A stretch of DNA of 64,000 bases from Protaetiibacter mangrovi (GTDB lineage Bacteria; Actinomycetota; Actinomycetes; Actinomycetales; Microbacteriaceae). Position numbers and translations under genes: made by a program. Below are positions 57,331 through 64,000 of the stretch, piece by piece (the first letter of the stretch is position 1; the number at the start of each line of letters is the position of its first letter). The notes under the pieces are model-generated. The model was given only the letters and a program-made list of their open reading frames with translations. It was not told the origin of the DNA and did not search any database. Location of the stretch: contig NZ_JANTHX010000008.1 of assembly GCF_024752305.1 (NCBI RefSeq), forward strand, positions 393,341 to 457,340, read 5' to 3'.

Positions 57331-58610
57331 CCGGGCGGCCGGCATCCGTCGGCGCGCGGATCCTCGCGATCGCCGACAGCGACTCGTACCTCAAGTGGGC
57401 CGCGGCCACGCTCGCCACGGCGCCGACCGGGATGCGGCGCACCGTGCTGCTGGTGCGCACCCCCGCGCTGCCGAGCCCCGGACAGCGCGCGGCCGCACTG
57501 CTCGGCACGGGCTTCGACCCCGATGACGTCGAGACCGTCGCGCTCGGCGAGCTCGCGGATCGCGTCGCCGCGCTCGCACCCGACGTCGTGCTCGTCGCGA
57601 CGCGGGGCCCGCAGGCGCGCGTGCTGCTGCGCGAGCTCGGCGCGCTCCACCCCCGCCCAGTGCTCGTGTCGGGCATGCCGGGCATCTCGATCCCGGCGAC
57701 CCGCAAGGCGCTGTTCTTCCGGGCGCAGGCCGAGCTCTTCGTGGTGCACAGCCACCGCGAGGTGCGCGAGTTCGCCGAGCTCTCGCGGGCGCACGGCTGG
57801 GATCACCGCGTCACCCTCGCCGCGCTGCCCTTCGCGCGCCCCGGCCGGGTCGCCGCTGCGGAGGGGACCGACCTCGTGTTCGCGGTGCAGTCGCTCGTGC
57901 CCGCCGCGCTGGAGCAGCGACGCGAGGTGGCGCGGATGCTGCTCGCGGCCGCGGCGGCGGATCCCGGACGGCGGGTGGTGGTGAAGGTGCGCGCCCGGCC
58001 GGGGGAGCGGCAGACGCACGACGAGCGGCATCCGATCCCCGAGCTCGTTTCCGAGGAGGCCGCGGGGTCGACGGCCCCGGCGAATCTGCTCGTCTCCGAC
58101 GCGTCGATGGCGGCCGCGCTCGACGGGGCGGAGGGCCTCGTCACCGTCAGCTCGACGGCGGCGGTGGAGGCGATCGCCCGCGGCGTGCCGGTGATCGCCC
58201 TGTCGTCGTTCGGCGTCGCGGACGAGCTGATCAACATCGTGTTCGTCGGGAGCGGCCTGTTCGGCGGTGCCGACGACGTGATCGCGCGACGCTTCCGTCA
58301 CCCGGAGCCCGGGTGGCTGACGGCGAACTACTTCCACCCGCCGGGCGACGACCGGCTCTGGTCCGACGTCGCCGAGCTGGTGGCGGCGCGTCGCCGCGGC
58401 GAGAGCCCCGCACGGTCCGCCCTGCCCGTCGCGGGCGGGCGGATGCGGCTGCGCTGGCAGCGCGTGCGCGCCTTCCCGGGCAGCGGCCGCGGGGTCGCGG
58501 ATGCCGCGGTGCTCGCCGTCGGCGTGCCGGCGCACGCCGTGCTGACGGGTATCCGTCGCGCCGCAGCCGCGATCCGGCGGCGGCGCGGTGACGCTCAGGT
58601 GGTGCCGTAG
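57327..58610 (+). CDS. DUF6716-type putative glycosyltransferase
   Basis: The frame from CTG 57327 gives 427 aa. It opens with RILAIADSDSYLKWAAATLA, a block that looks like the expected first strand of this family, then RRTVLLVRTPALPSPGQRAA. The C-terminal half has VVVKVRARPGERQTHDE, LVTVSSTAAVEAIARGVPVI and LSSFGVADELINI, a GT-B-like donor site. No ATG/GTG/TTG precedes the first block; the first ATG (57432) would delete it. CTG overlapping the neuB stop (CTGA) fits the ATGA/GTGA pattern seen elsewhere. Probably transfers a sugar or nonulosonate to the wall polymer. Confidence 0.8.
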   Translation: MTGRPASVGARILAIADSDSYLKWAAATLATAPTGMRRTVLLVRTPALPSPGQRAAALLGTGFDPDDVETVALGELADRVAALAPDVVLVATRGPQARVLLRELGALHPRPVLVSGMPGISIPATRKALFFRAQAELFVVHSHREVREFAELSRAHGWDHRVTLAALPFARPGRVAAAEGTDLVFAVQSLVPAALEQRREVARMLLAAAAADPGRRVVVKVRARPGERQTHDERHPIPELVSEEAAGSTAPANLLVSDASMAAALDGAEGLVTVSSTAAVEAIARGVPVIALSSFGVADELINIVFVGSGLFGGADDVIARRFRHPEPGWLTANYFHPPGDDRLWSDVAELVAARRRGESPARSALPVAGGRMRLRWQRVRAFPGSGRGVADAAVLAVGVPAHAVLTGIRRAAAAIRRRRGDAQVVP

Positions 58611-59356
58611 TCGGCGTTGTAGCGCTCGACGACCTCGCGGATCGGGGCGTCGAGCACGAGCGCCCCCTTGTCGAGGTAGAGGCCTCGCGTGCAGAAGCGC
58701 AGCAGGTCGCGCTCGCTGTGCGACACGAAGAACAGGGTGCGTCCGCCCGCGAGCAGCTCCTCGATGCGGGTGTAGCACTTCTCCCGGAAGGCCTTGTCGC
58801 CCACGGCGAGCACCTCGTCGACGAGGATGATGGGCTCCTCGAGACGCGAGATCACCGCGAACGCGATGCGCACCTTCATCCCGCTCGACAGGTGCTTGTA
58901 GGGGGTGTCGACGAAGTCGGCGATCTCGGCGAACTCGATGATCTCGTCGAAGCGCTCGTCGATCTCGCGACGCGTCATGCCGTGCAGGCCGGCCGTCAGG
59001 TAGACGTTGTCGCGCACCGAGAGGTCGTTCACGAAGCCGCCCGTGATCTCGATGAGCGGCGCCACCCCGCCGCGCACCTCGACGGCACCCTCGTCGGGGT
59101 AGACCACCTGGGCGACCAGCTTCAGCAGGGTCGACTTGCCCTGCCCGTTGCGGCCGACCACGCCGATCGCCTCGCCCGCCCGCACCTCGAAGTCGACGTT
59201 CCGCAGCGCCCAGAACTCGCCGGGCCGGGTGCGCCGGTCGCGCCCTGCGAAGAGGTCCTTGAAGCTGCGCCGCGAGGACCGGTTGCGCTTGAACCGGATG
59301 CCGGCCCCGGTGACGGCGATGGCGACCTCGGTGCCGGGCGCGAGCGCGGCCTCCAT
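58595..59356 (-). CDS. ABC exporter ATP-binding protein (TagH/Wzt-type)
   Basis: A 253-aa ATPase. It has Walker A VVGRNGQGKSTLLKL, the lead-in FWALRNVDFEVRAGEAIGVV, signature LSSGMKVRIAF, Walker B PIILVDEVLAVGDKAFREKC and the switch histidine FVSHSE. The GDKAFREKC and GGVAPLIE features mark polysaccharide/teichoic-acid exporters. It has no carbohydrate-binding C-terminal domain, so the glycan is probably not tip-modified. ATG overlaps the permease stop by one base. Overlaps the DUF6716 gene end by 16 bp, antisense. Confidence 0.95.
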   Translation of the reverse strand: MEAALAPGTEVAIAVTGAGIRFKRNRSSRRSFKDLFAGRDRRTRPGEFWALRNVDFEVRAGEAIGVVGRNGQGKSTLLKLVAQVVYPDEGAVEVRGGVAPLIEITGGFVNDLSVRDNVYLTAGLHGMTRREIDERFDEIIEFAEIADFVDTPYKHLSSGMKVRIAFAVISRLEEPIILVDEVLAVGDKAFREKCYTRIEELLAGGRTLFFVSHSERDLLRFCTRGLYLDKGALVLDAPIREVVERYNADYGTT

Positions 59357-60177
59357 CAGATCTCCTTCAGCACGGTGCGGATGGTGCGGCGGAACACGGC
59401 GACGCCGATGGCGAGGAGCGCGAGCGACATGAGCGCGGCCACTCCCACGGCGAACCAGTCGAGCTCGACGGGGAAGAACGCCGCCCGGTACAGCGAGAAG
59501 ATGCCGGTGAGGGGGTTGAACGCCGCCCAGAAGTGGAAGTCGATCGGCGTGGTCGGCAGGTCGGGGATGCCGTAGATGATCGGCGAGGCGTAGAACACGA
59601 AGCGCAGCGCGAGCTTCACGGCGCGCTCGAGGTCGCGGAAGAACACCACGAGCGGTGCCACGATGAGCCCGATGCCCACGGTCAGGGCCGCCTGGATCGC
59701 GATCGCGAGCAGCGACCAGAGCGCCTCGACGTGCAGCTGGGCGGGGGTGTCCGACCACAGGCTGAGGATGGCGAACAGGGCGACCACCGGGATGCTCGCG
59801 GCGAACTCGATGCCCTTCGACAGCACGAGCCGCGTCACCCAGATGGTGCGCGGGATCGTGGTGGAGCGGATGAGCTTCGACTCGCGGGTGAACGCGCGCG
59901 TGCAGTCGGAGACCGCGCCGGTGAACCACATCCAGGGCAGCAGCCCGGTGAGCAGGAACACGATGTACGGCTCGTGTCCGACCCCGCGGCCGAACACCTG
60001 CGTGAAGACGAACCAGTAGATGCCCGCCATCACCAGCGGATCGAGGATCGACCAGACGTAGCCGAGGAACGACGTGGAGTAGCGCACCTTCAGGTCGCGC
60101 GTCGTCAGCAGCCACAGCGACCGCCGGTACCGCGTGAACGGCGACCAGTCGCGTCGGGACAGCGCGGCAGAGGTCAC
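59356..60177 (-). CDS. ABC-2 type exporter permease (TagG/Wzm-type)
   Basis: A 273-aa permease with six helices. It has FTRYRRSLWLLTTRDLKVRY, LGYVWSILDPLVMAGIYWFV (conserved LG..W..l.P), LPWMWFTGAVSDCTRAFTRE and YASPIIYGIPDLP, YRAAFFPVEL near the end. With the ATPase it exports an undecaprenyl-linked polymer. GTG 60177 is 6 nt after TAGATT (60189-60184): leaderless. The nucleotidyltransferase lies upstream with its own ribosome binding site. Confidence 0.95.
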   Translation of the reverse strand: MTSAALSRRDWSPFTRYRRSLWLLTTRDLKVRYSTSFLGYVWSILDPLVMAGIYWFVFTQVFGRGVGHEPYIVFLLTGLLPWMWFTGAVSDCTRAFTRESKLIRSTTIPRTIWVTRLVLSKGIEFAASIPVVALFAILSLWSDTPAQLHVEALWSLLAIAIQAALTVGIGLIVAPLVVFFRDLERAVKLALRFVFYASPIIYGIPDLPTTPIDFHFWAAFNPLTGIFSLYRAAFFPVELDWFAVGVAALMSLALLAIGVAVFRRTIRTVLKEI

Positions 60178-60232
60178 CGCAACAATCTATGTCCTTTGGC
60201 GCCGCTGTATTCCGCGGCGTGCGCAGAAGAAC

Positions 60233-60925
60233 TCAGACGAAGAGGTTTGCGCGCTCCAGGTCTTCCGCGAAGTCGATCTCGACCGCGTACAGGTCGGAGA
60301 TGTCGACCGGCTGGAAGCGGACGCCGTCGTGCTCGATCGCGAGCTCGATGCCCCGCTCGAAGTAGTCCTGCGCGTCGCAGCGCTGCAGCTGACGCACGAG
60401 CGCCGCCTTGTCGCGCGCCGAGACGAAGTTGATGCCGACCGCCTCGCCGAGCCCGCCGCGCACCGTCTTCGAGAGCTCGCGGATGTGGCCGGTCTCGTCG
60501 GTCGTGTACTTGACCTCCTCGTCGGACACCTTCGCGGTGTTGACCGAGACGAAGCTCTGGTCGCGGGCGACGAGGTCGCCGGCGCGCACGAGGGCCTCGG
60601 GGTCGAAGACGACGTCGCCGTTCATCCAGAGCACCGGGGCGTCCTTGGTGGCCTGGAGGGCGCGCAGGAGGCTCTTGGAGGTGTTGGTCTGGTCGTAGGC
60701 CTCGTTGTAGACGAAGTCGGCCTGCGGGAACGCCTCGATGATGTGCTCGAGCTTGTAGCCGACCACGATCGTCACCTCGACGTCCCGGCCGAAGGCCTGG
60801 TGGATGTTGTCGAACTGCTGGCGCATGATGGTGCGGCCGTCGCTCAGCTCGGTGAGCGGCTTGGGGAGCGAGCGGCCCAACCGGCTGCCCATGCCGGCGG
60901 CAAGGATCACGATCTGGGTGGTCAC
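60233..60925 (-). CDS. Sugar/alditol nucleotidyltransferase (LicC/RmlA-like)
   Basis: A 230-aa NTP-transferase. It has IVILAAGMGSRLGRSLPKPL (nucleotide loop), TIVVGYKLEHIIEAF, LWMNGDVVFDPEALVR (metal Asp) and SVNTAKVSDEEVKY. It is of the LicC-like/NTP_transferase type that makes CDP- or UDP-activated building blocks; the nucleotide is not predictable. Located upstream of the exporter genes on the same strand. GAGGAG precedes GTG 60925. Confidence 0.88.
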   Translation of the reverse strand: MTTQIVILAAGMGSRLGRSLPKPLTELSDGRTIMRQQFDNIHQAFGRDVEVTIVVGYKLEHIIEAFPQADFVYNEAYDQTNTSKSLLRALQATKDAPVLWMNGDVVFDPEALVRAGDLVARDQSFVSVNTAKVSDEEVKYTTDETGHIRELSKTVRGGLGEAVGINFVSARDKAALVRQLQRCDAQDYFERGIELAIEHDGVRFQPVDISDLYAVEIDFAEDLERANLFV

Positions 60926-61043
60926 GGGGTCTCCTCGGTGAAGTCAGCGGTGCGGGCGAGGTTTTCCCTGCTGTTCACCCGCACGTCGATATAGGGACAC
61001 GCCGTCGTGCTGATGCGAGTTTATCGACGGTCATTGGGAAGTC

Positions 61044-61059
61044 ACGGTGAGTTCACCGT
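61044..61059. promoter_or_regulatory. Perfect 16-bp palindrome between divergent genes
   Basis: ACGGTGAGTTCACCGT (7+2+7) between the nucleotidyltransferase and the next ABC gene, followed on the right by a T-rich run. It could be an operator or a short terminator; nearby hexamers do not decide. Confidence 0.5.
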
Positions 61060-61174
61060 TCGTTCTCTTTTCGTGATAACCCCGTGCACGGCTGCTCGGA
61101 GCCCGTGTCATCCGCGCGGATGAATCCGTCCGACGGGATCCGAACCCCCTCCCGCGTATTGATACGGTGAACCG

Positions 61175-62362
61175 GTGGAGTCAGACCCCACCACCCCCAC
61201 GACCTCCAGCCGGCGACCCACCGGCTCATCGGCGCGTCGTGGTTCCGCGTCTGCGGCCTCCCGGGCCCGGAGCGGCGCACCGCACGTCGTGCCGGCGCGT
61301 CCGGCCGCCCTCGTCGCCGCCGAGCTCGAGTCGAGCGCCGACGCGTTGAGCGCCGAGGTCGCCGTCGTCGCCCCCGAGCTGCTGCTGCACCGCGAGACCG
61401 ATGCCGCGCCGGTCATGGACGATGCGGTCGAGGTCGTCGAGGCGGAGGCGGTCGTCGACGAGGCGGTCGCCGTCGACGAAGCGGTCGTCGAGGACGAGGT
61501 GGTCGAAGAGGTCGTGCAGCCGGAGCCCCGCGCCCCGCGGTCGAAGCGGCGTCCCGTGCGCGCGACCGCCCCCGAGTCACCCGCCGCCACGCCCGCCGAG
61601 GTCGAGGTGGCGCTCTCGGTGCAGGGGCTCACCAAGTACTTCGGCGGCTCTCCCGCCGTCGACGGCATCGACCTCGTGGTGGCACCCGGCTCCTTCTTCG
61701 GCATCGTCGGCCCGAACGGCGCGGGCAAGACCACGACGCTCTCCATGATCACAGGGCTGCTGCGCCCCGACGACGGGGTCGTGCGGGTGTTCGGCCTCGA
61801 CGTGTGGCAGAACGCCACCCTCGCCAAACGCAAGATCGGGGTGCTGCCCGACCGCCTCCGCCTCTTCGACCGCCTGACCGGTGCCGAGTTCCTGTACCAC
61901 GCCGGTGCGCTGCGCGGCCTCGACCGGGCCACCATCGCCCAGCGGGCAGCCGACCTCTCGGCGGCGTTCGGGCTCGAGCACTCGCTGCACCGGCTGGTGT
62001 CCGACTACTCGGCGGGCATGACCAAGAAGATCGCGATCGCCGCCGCCATGATCCACGCGCCGCGCCTGCTCGTGCTCGACGAGCCGTTCGAGTCGGTCGA
62101 CCCGGTGTCCGCCGCGGTGGTCATCGGCGTGCTGCGCCGCTTCGTCGACGCGGGCGGCACGGTGATCCTCTCCAGCCACAGCATGGAGCTGACCGAGCGG
62201 GTGTGCGACGGCGTCGCCATCATCGCCGACGGCAGGGTGCTCGCGGAGGGCCGCATGGACGAGGTGCTCGAGGGGCGCAGCCTCGAGGAGCGATTCGTCG
62301 AGCTCGCCGGCGGCGAGGCGGCCGTGAAGGGCATGGAGTGGTTGCAGAACTTCTCCGACTGA
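61175..62362 (+). CDS. ABC transporter ATP-binding protein with a long acidic N-terminal extension
   Basis: A 395-aa protein. Residues 1-145 are a disordered low-complexity region (serine/arginine-rich start, then DEAVAVDEAVVEDEVVEEVV) not found in ordinary ABC ATPases. Residues 148-390 are the ATPase with Walker A GIVGPNGAGKTTTLSM, Q-loop region, signature YSAGMTKKIAI, Walker B LLVLDEPFESVD and SSHSMEL. Pairs with the ABC-2-type permease that overlaps its 3' end. GTG 61175 is 6 nt after TACGGT: leaderless. Confidence 0.92.
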   Translation: MESDPTTPTTSSRRPTGSSARRGSASAASRARSGAPHVVPARPAALVAAELESSADALSAEVAVVAPELLLHRETDAAPVMDDAVEVVEAEAVVDEAVAVDEAVVEDEVVEEVVQPEPRAPRSKRRPVRATAPESPAATPAEVEVALSVQGLTKYFGGSPAVDGIDLVVAPGSFFGIVGPNGAGKTTTLSMITGLLRPDDGVVRVFGLDVWQNATLAKRKIGVLPDRLRLFDRLTGAEFLYHAGALRGLDRATIAQRAADLSAAFGLEHSLHRLVSDYSAGMTKKIAIAAAMIHAPRLLVLDEPFESVDPVSAAVVIGVLRRFVDAGGTVILSSHSMELTERVCDGVAIIADGRVLAEGRMDEVLEGRSLEERFVELAGGEAAVKGMEWLQNFSD

Positions 62363-63939
62363 GGCTGCGCATCCTGGCCAACGGATTCCGGCGGCCGGTT
62401 CCGCAGGTGATCGCGATCGTGCTCGGCCTGCTCGTCGCGGTCGCCGGGGTGATCGGCTTCTGGGCGGGCGCCCGGTGGGTCAGCCAGTTCGACGACGAGT
62501 TCGTGCAGCGCGCCACCACCACCGTCGGGGGATGGCTGATGCTCGCGGCCCTGCTGATCCCGATGATGGTCGTGCGTCGGCCGGTGCTGTCGGCGCGCGC
62601 CTTCCTCGGCTACCCGATCGGGTCGGTCACGGTGGCGCTCGCGTTCCTGGCCTTCGCCGTGGTGGGTCCGGGACTGCTGCTGATCCCGATGGCGATCGCC
62701 CCCGTGGTCGCCTGGCCCGACGAGAGCTCCCGCCAGGTCGCCTGGGCTGCGGCGCCCCTGATCTTCCTGCAGACGCTGCTCACCATCCAGCTCGCGCGGC
62801 AGCTCGGGATGGTGCTGCGTCGGCATCCGCGCATCGCCGGTTGGATCGACTTCCTCTCGGTGCTCGTGCTGCTCGTGGGCGGGGCGGTGATCGTGGTCGT
62901 GCTCGCGACGCGCATCCCGTCGCTGCTCGACCTGATCCGCACGGTCGCGCCGTTCAACACCTTCTTCCGCCGGGTGCCGGAGGTGCTCGCCGCGAGCCCG
63001 TTCGGCATGCTCTGGGCCGCGCCGGGCGAGGCGTCGTCGAGCATCGACGACCCCGCGGCGGCGTGGGGGGCGCTCGGCCTGTCGACGCTGCTCGTCGTGG
63101 TGCTGCTCGTCGTGTGGTTCGGCGTCATCGGGGCGCAGCTGAGCGCGACGCGTCGGCAGCCCGGCCCGCGTCGCGAGCGGGTACCCGGGCTGTTCGCCCG
63201 CTTCCCGGCGAGCCCGGCCGGCGCGATCGCCGCCCGCTCGCTCACCTACTGGCTGCGCGATCCGCGGTACCGGGCCGTGTACGCGGTGCTCCCGTTCATC
63301 CTCGCCATCACCCTGCTGGCGCTCTGGGTGGGTGGCGTGCCGTTCGAGATCGCGGTGCTGGTGCCCCTGCCGCTCATGACCTTCCTGCTCGGCTGGTCGA
63401 CCGTGCACAACGACGTCGCCTACGACAACACCGCGGTCTGGCAGCACGTGGCGGCGCAGACGCCCGGCGCCGACGACCGCTGGGGTCGGGCCGTCCCGGT
63501 GCTGCTCTGGGGGATCGTGCTGCTGGCGATCGGCATCCCGCTGACCGCGTGGGGCTACGGCGACGTCGGGATCGCGGCACCGCTCGGCGGCGTCTGCGCC
63601 GCCCTGCTGCTCGGCGGCATCGGCGTCGGGAGCCTCTACTCGGCGCGGTTCCCCTACGCGGCGCCGCGGCCCGGCGACCCCGCCTGGCAGTCCCCGCAGG
63701 CCGCCACCAGCCAGGGCGGGGCGGCGCAGGGCATGTCGGTGCTGCTCGCGCTGCTCGCCGCCGCGCCCACCTTCCTGCTCGCGGCGGTGTGGTGGATGCA
63801 CGGCGGCTACTGGGGCTGGCTGACCCTCGCCGCGGGGGTGCTGAGCGGGGCCGGTGTGCTGGCCCTCGGCGTGCGCGGCGGCGGGCGCAGCTTCGACGCG
63901 CGCGGCCCCGAGCTGCTCGCCTTCACGCTGCGCAACTGA
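62338..63939 (+). CDS. ABC-2 type permease-like membrane protein
   Basis: A 533-aa protein with about 12 hydrophobic segments in two halves: RPVPQVIAIVLGLLVAVAGV, LMLAALLIPMMVVRRPVL, FLAFAVVGPGLLLIPMAI, LLVVVLLVVWFGVIGAQL, then a GAIAARSLTYWLRDPRYRA linker before the second half. The order ATPase-permease matches bacterial ABC-2 exporters of lantibiotic/multidrug type. Start GTG 62338 with AAGGG 7 nt upstream gives a 25-nt overlap with the ATPase gene; substrate unknown. Confidence 0.88.
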   Translation: MVAELLRLRLRILANGFRRPVPQVIAIVLGLLVAVAGVIGFWAGARWVSQFDDEFVQRATTTVGGWLMLAALLIPMMVVRRPVLSARAFLGYPIGSVTVALAFLAFAVVGPGLLLIPMAIAPVVAWPDESSRQVAWAAAPLIFLQTLLTIQLARQLGMVLRRHPRIAGWIDFLSVLVLLVGGAVIVVVLATRIPSLLDLIRTVAPFNTFFRRVPEVLAASPFGMLWAAPGEASSSIDDPAAAWGALGLSTLLVVVLLVVWFGVIGAQLSATRRQPGPRRERVPGLFARFPASPAGAIAARSLTYWLRDPRYRAVYAVLPFILAITLLALWVGGVPFEIAVLVPLPLMTFLLGWSTVHNDVAYDNTAVWQHVAAQTPGADDRWGRAVPVLLWGIVLLAIGIPLTAWGYGDVGIAAPLGGVCAALLLGGIGVGSLYSARFPYAAPRPGDPAWQSPQAATSQGGAAQGMSVLLALLAAAPTFLLAAVWWMHGGYWGWLTLAAGVLSGAGVLALGVRGGGRSFDARGPELLAFTLRN

Positions 63940-63977
63940 CGGCGGCGCGCCGGCCCGATCCGTCGTACCCTGGGCGG

Positions 63978-64000
63978 ATGAGCGAGCTGGATGCGGATCG
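63978..64000 (+). CDS. Start of a truncated gene (window edge)
   Basis: ATG 63978 lies 6 nt after TACCCT (63966-63971), matching the leaderless layout of other genes. Only MSELDAD is in the window; no product can be named. Confidence 0.55.

Noticed and set aside
1-64000. CRISPR arrays, rRNA genes, insertion sequences or integrase genes
   Set aside because: No regular direct repeats with spacers, no rRNA and no transposase or integrase-like protein were seen in the window.

Overview
This is a chromosomal window of a high-GC Gram-positive actinobacterium. The very high GC content, frequent GTG starts, many 1-8 nt stop/start overlaps, the DUF222/HNH (13E12-type) nuclease, UPF0182 and YlbL proteins and the style of short intergenic inverted repeats point to Microbacteriaceae; the genus cannot be told from this sequence alone. 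At least 19 genes begin 6-8 nt after a TANNNT-like hexamer and have no ribosome binding site, so leaderless transcription looks common.

1-6.5 kb: DUF899 protein, O-methyltransferase, DUF222/HNH nuclease, two tandem DoxX-like membrane proteins, SRPBCC protein, a 65-aa zinc-ribbon-like protein and gatB. 6.5-12.1 kb: an accessory region. A toxin-antitoxin pair, a Pr6Pr-like membrane protein, a KTSC protein and a repeat-type protein lie between gatB and a degraded duplicate of the gatB 3' end. Next comes a lower-GC segment with a DUF262 gene translationally coupled to a HEPN-type RNase gene, plus a membrane protein. This is the best candidate for an uncharacterised (probably anti-phage) system here.

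12-20 kb: a large sortase-type surface protein with lamin-tail domains, a frameshifted GyrI-like gene, a GH67-like hydrolase fused to a multi-pass membrane domain, and a GIY-YIG protein, all separated by copies of one interspersed inverted repeat. 20-38 kb: ordinary metabolism, transport and regulation: DHFR-like, AzlCD, NAD(P)-binding oxidoreductase, NYN protein, ChaA-like antiporter, an ArsR-SRPBCC-hydrolase operon, a TetR/VOC/MFS/methyltransferase locus, acyltransferase, M23 peptidase, metalloprotease and a YlbL protease. 38-47.8 kb: UPF0182 protein, initiator tRNA-Met with a partly duplicated 3' end, lipoprotein, nitrilase-like hydrolase, DUF308 protein, TetR-like regulator, aminotransferase and an HtrA protease.

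47.9-61 kb: a surface-polymer cluster with a GT2 enzyme, a 924-aa two-domain CDP-glycerol glycerophosphotransferase-like protein, a second such enzyme, a sialyltransferase-like protein, a CMP-nonulosonate synthetase fused to a HAD phosphatase, a NeuB-like synthase without its usual C-terminal domain, a DUF6716-like glycosyltransferase, a TagGH/Wzm-Wzt-type ABC exporter and a nucleotidyltransferase. Together they suggest a nonulosonate-containing wall polymer (teichulosonic-acid-like) exported by the ABC pair. 61-64 kb: a second ABC ATPase/permease pair and the start of one more gene.

A 17-bp palindrome occurs upstream of both the DUF899 gene (751-767) and the tetR/VOC divergent pair (28744-28760), linking loci 28 kb apart into a likely regulon.
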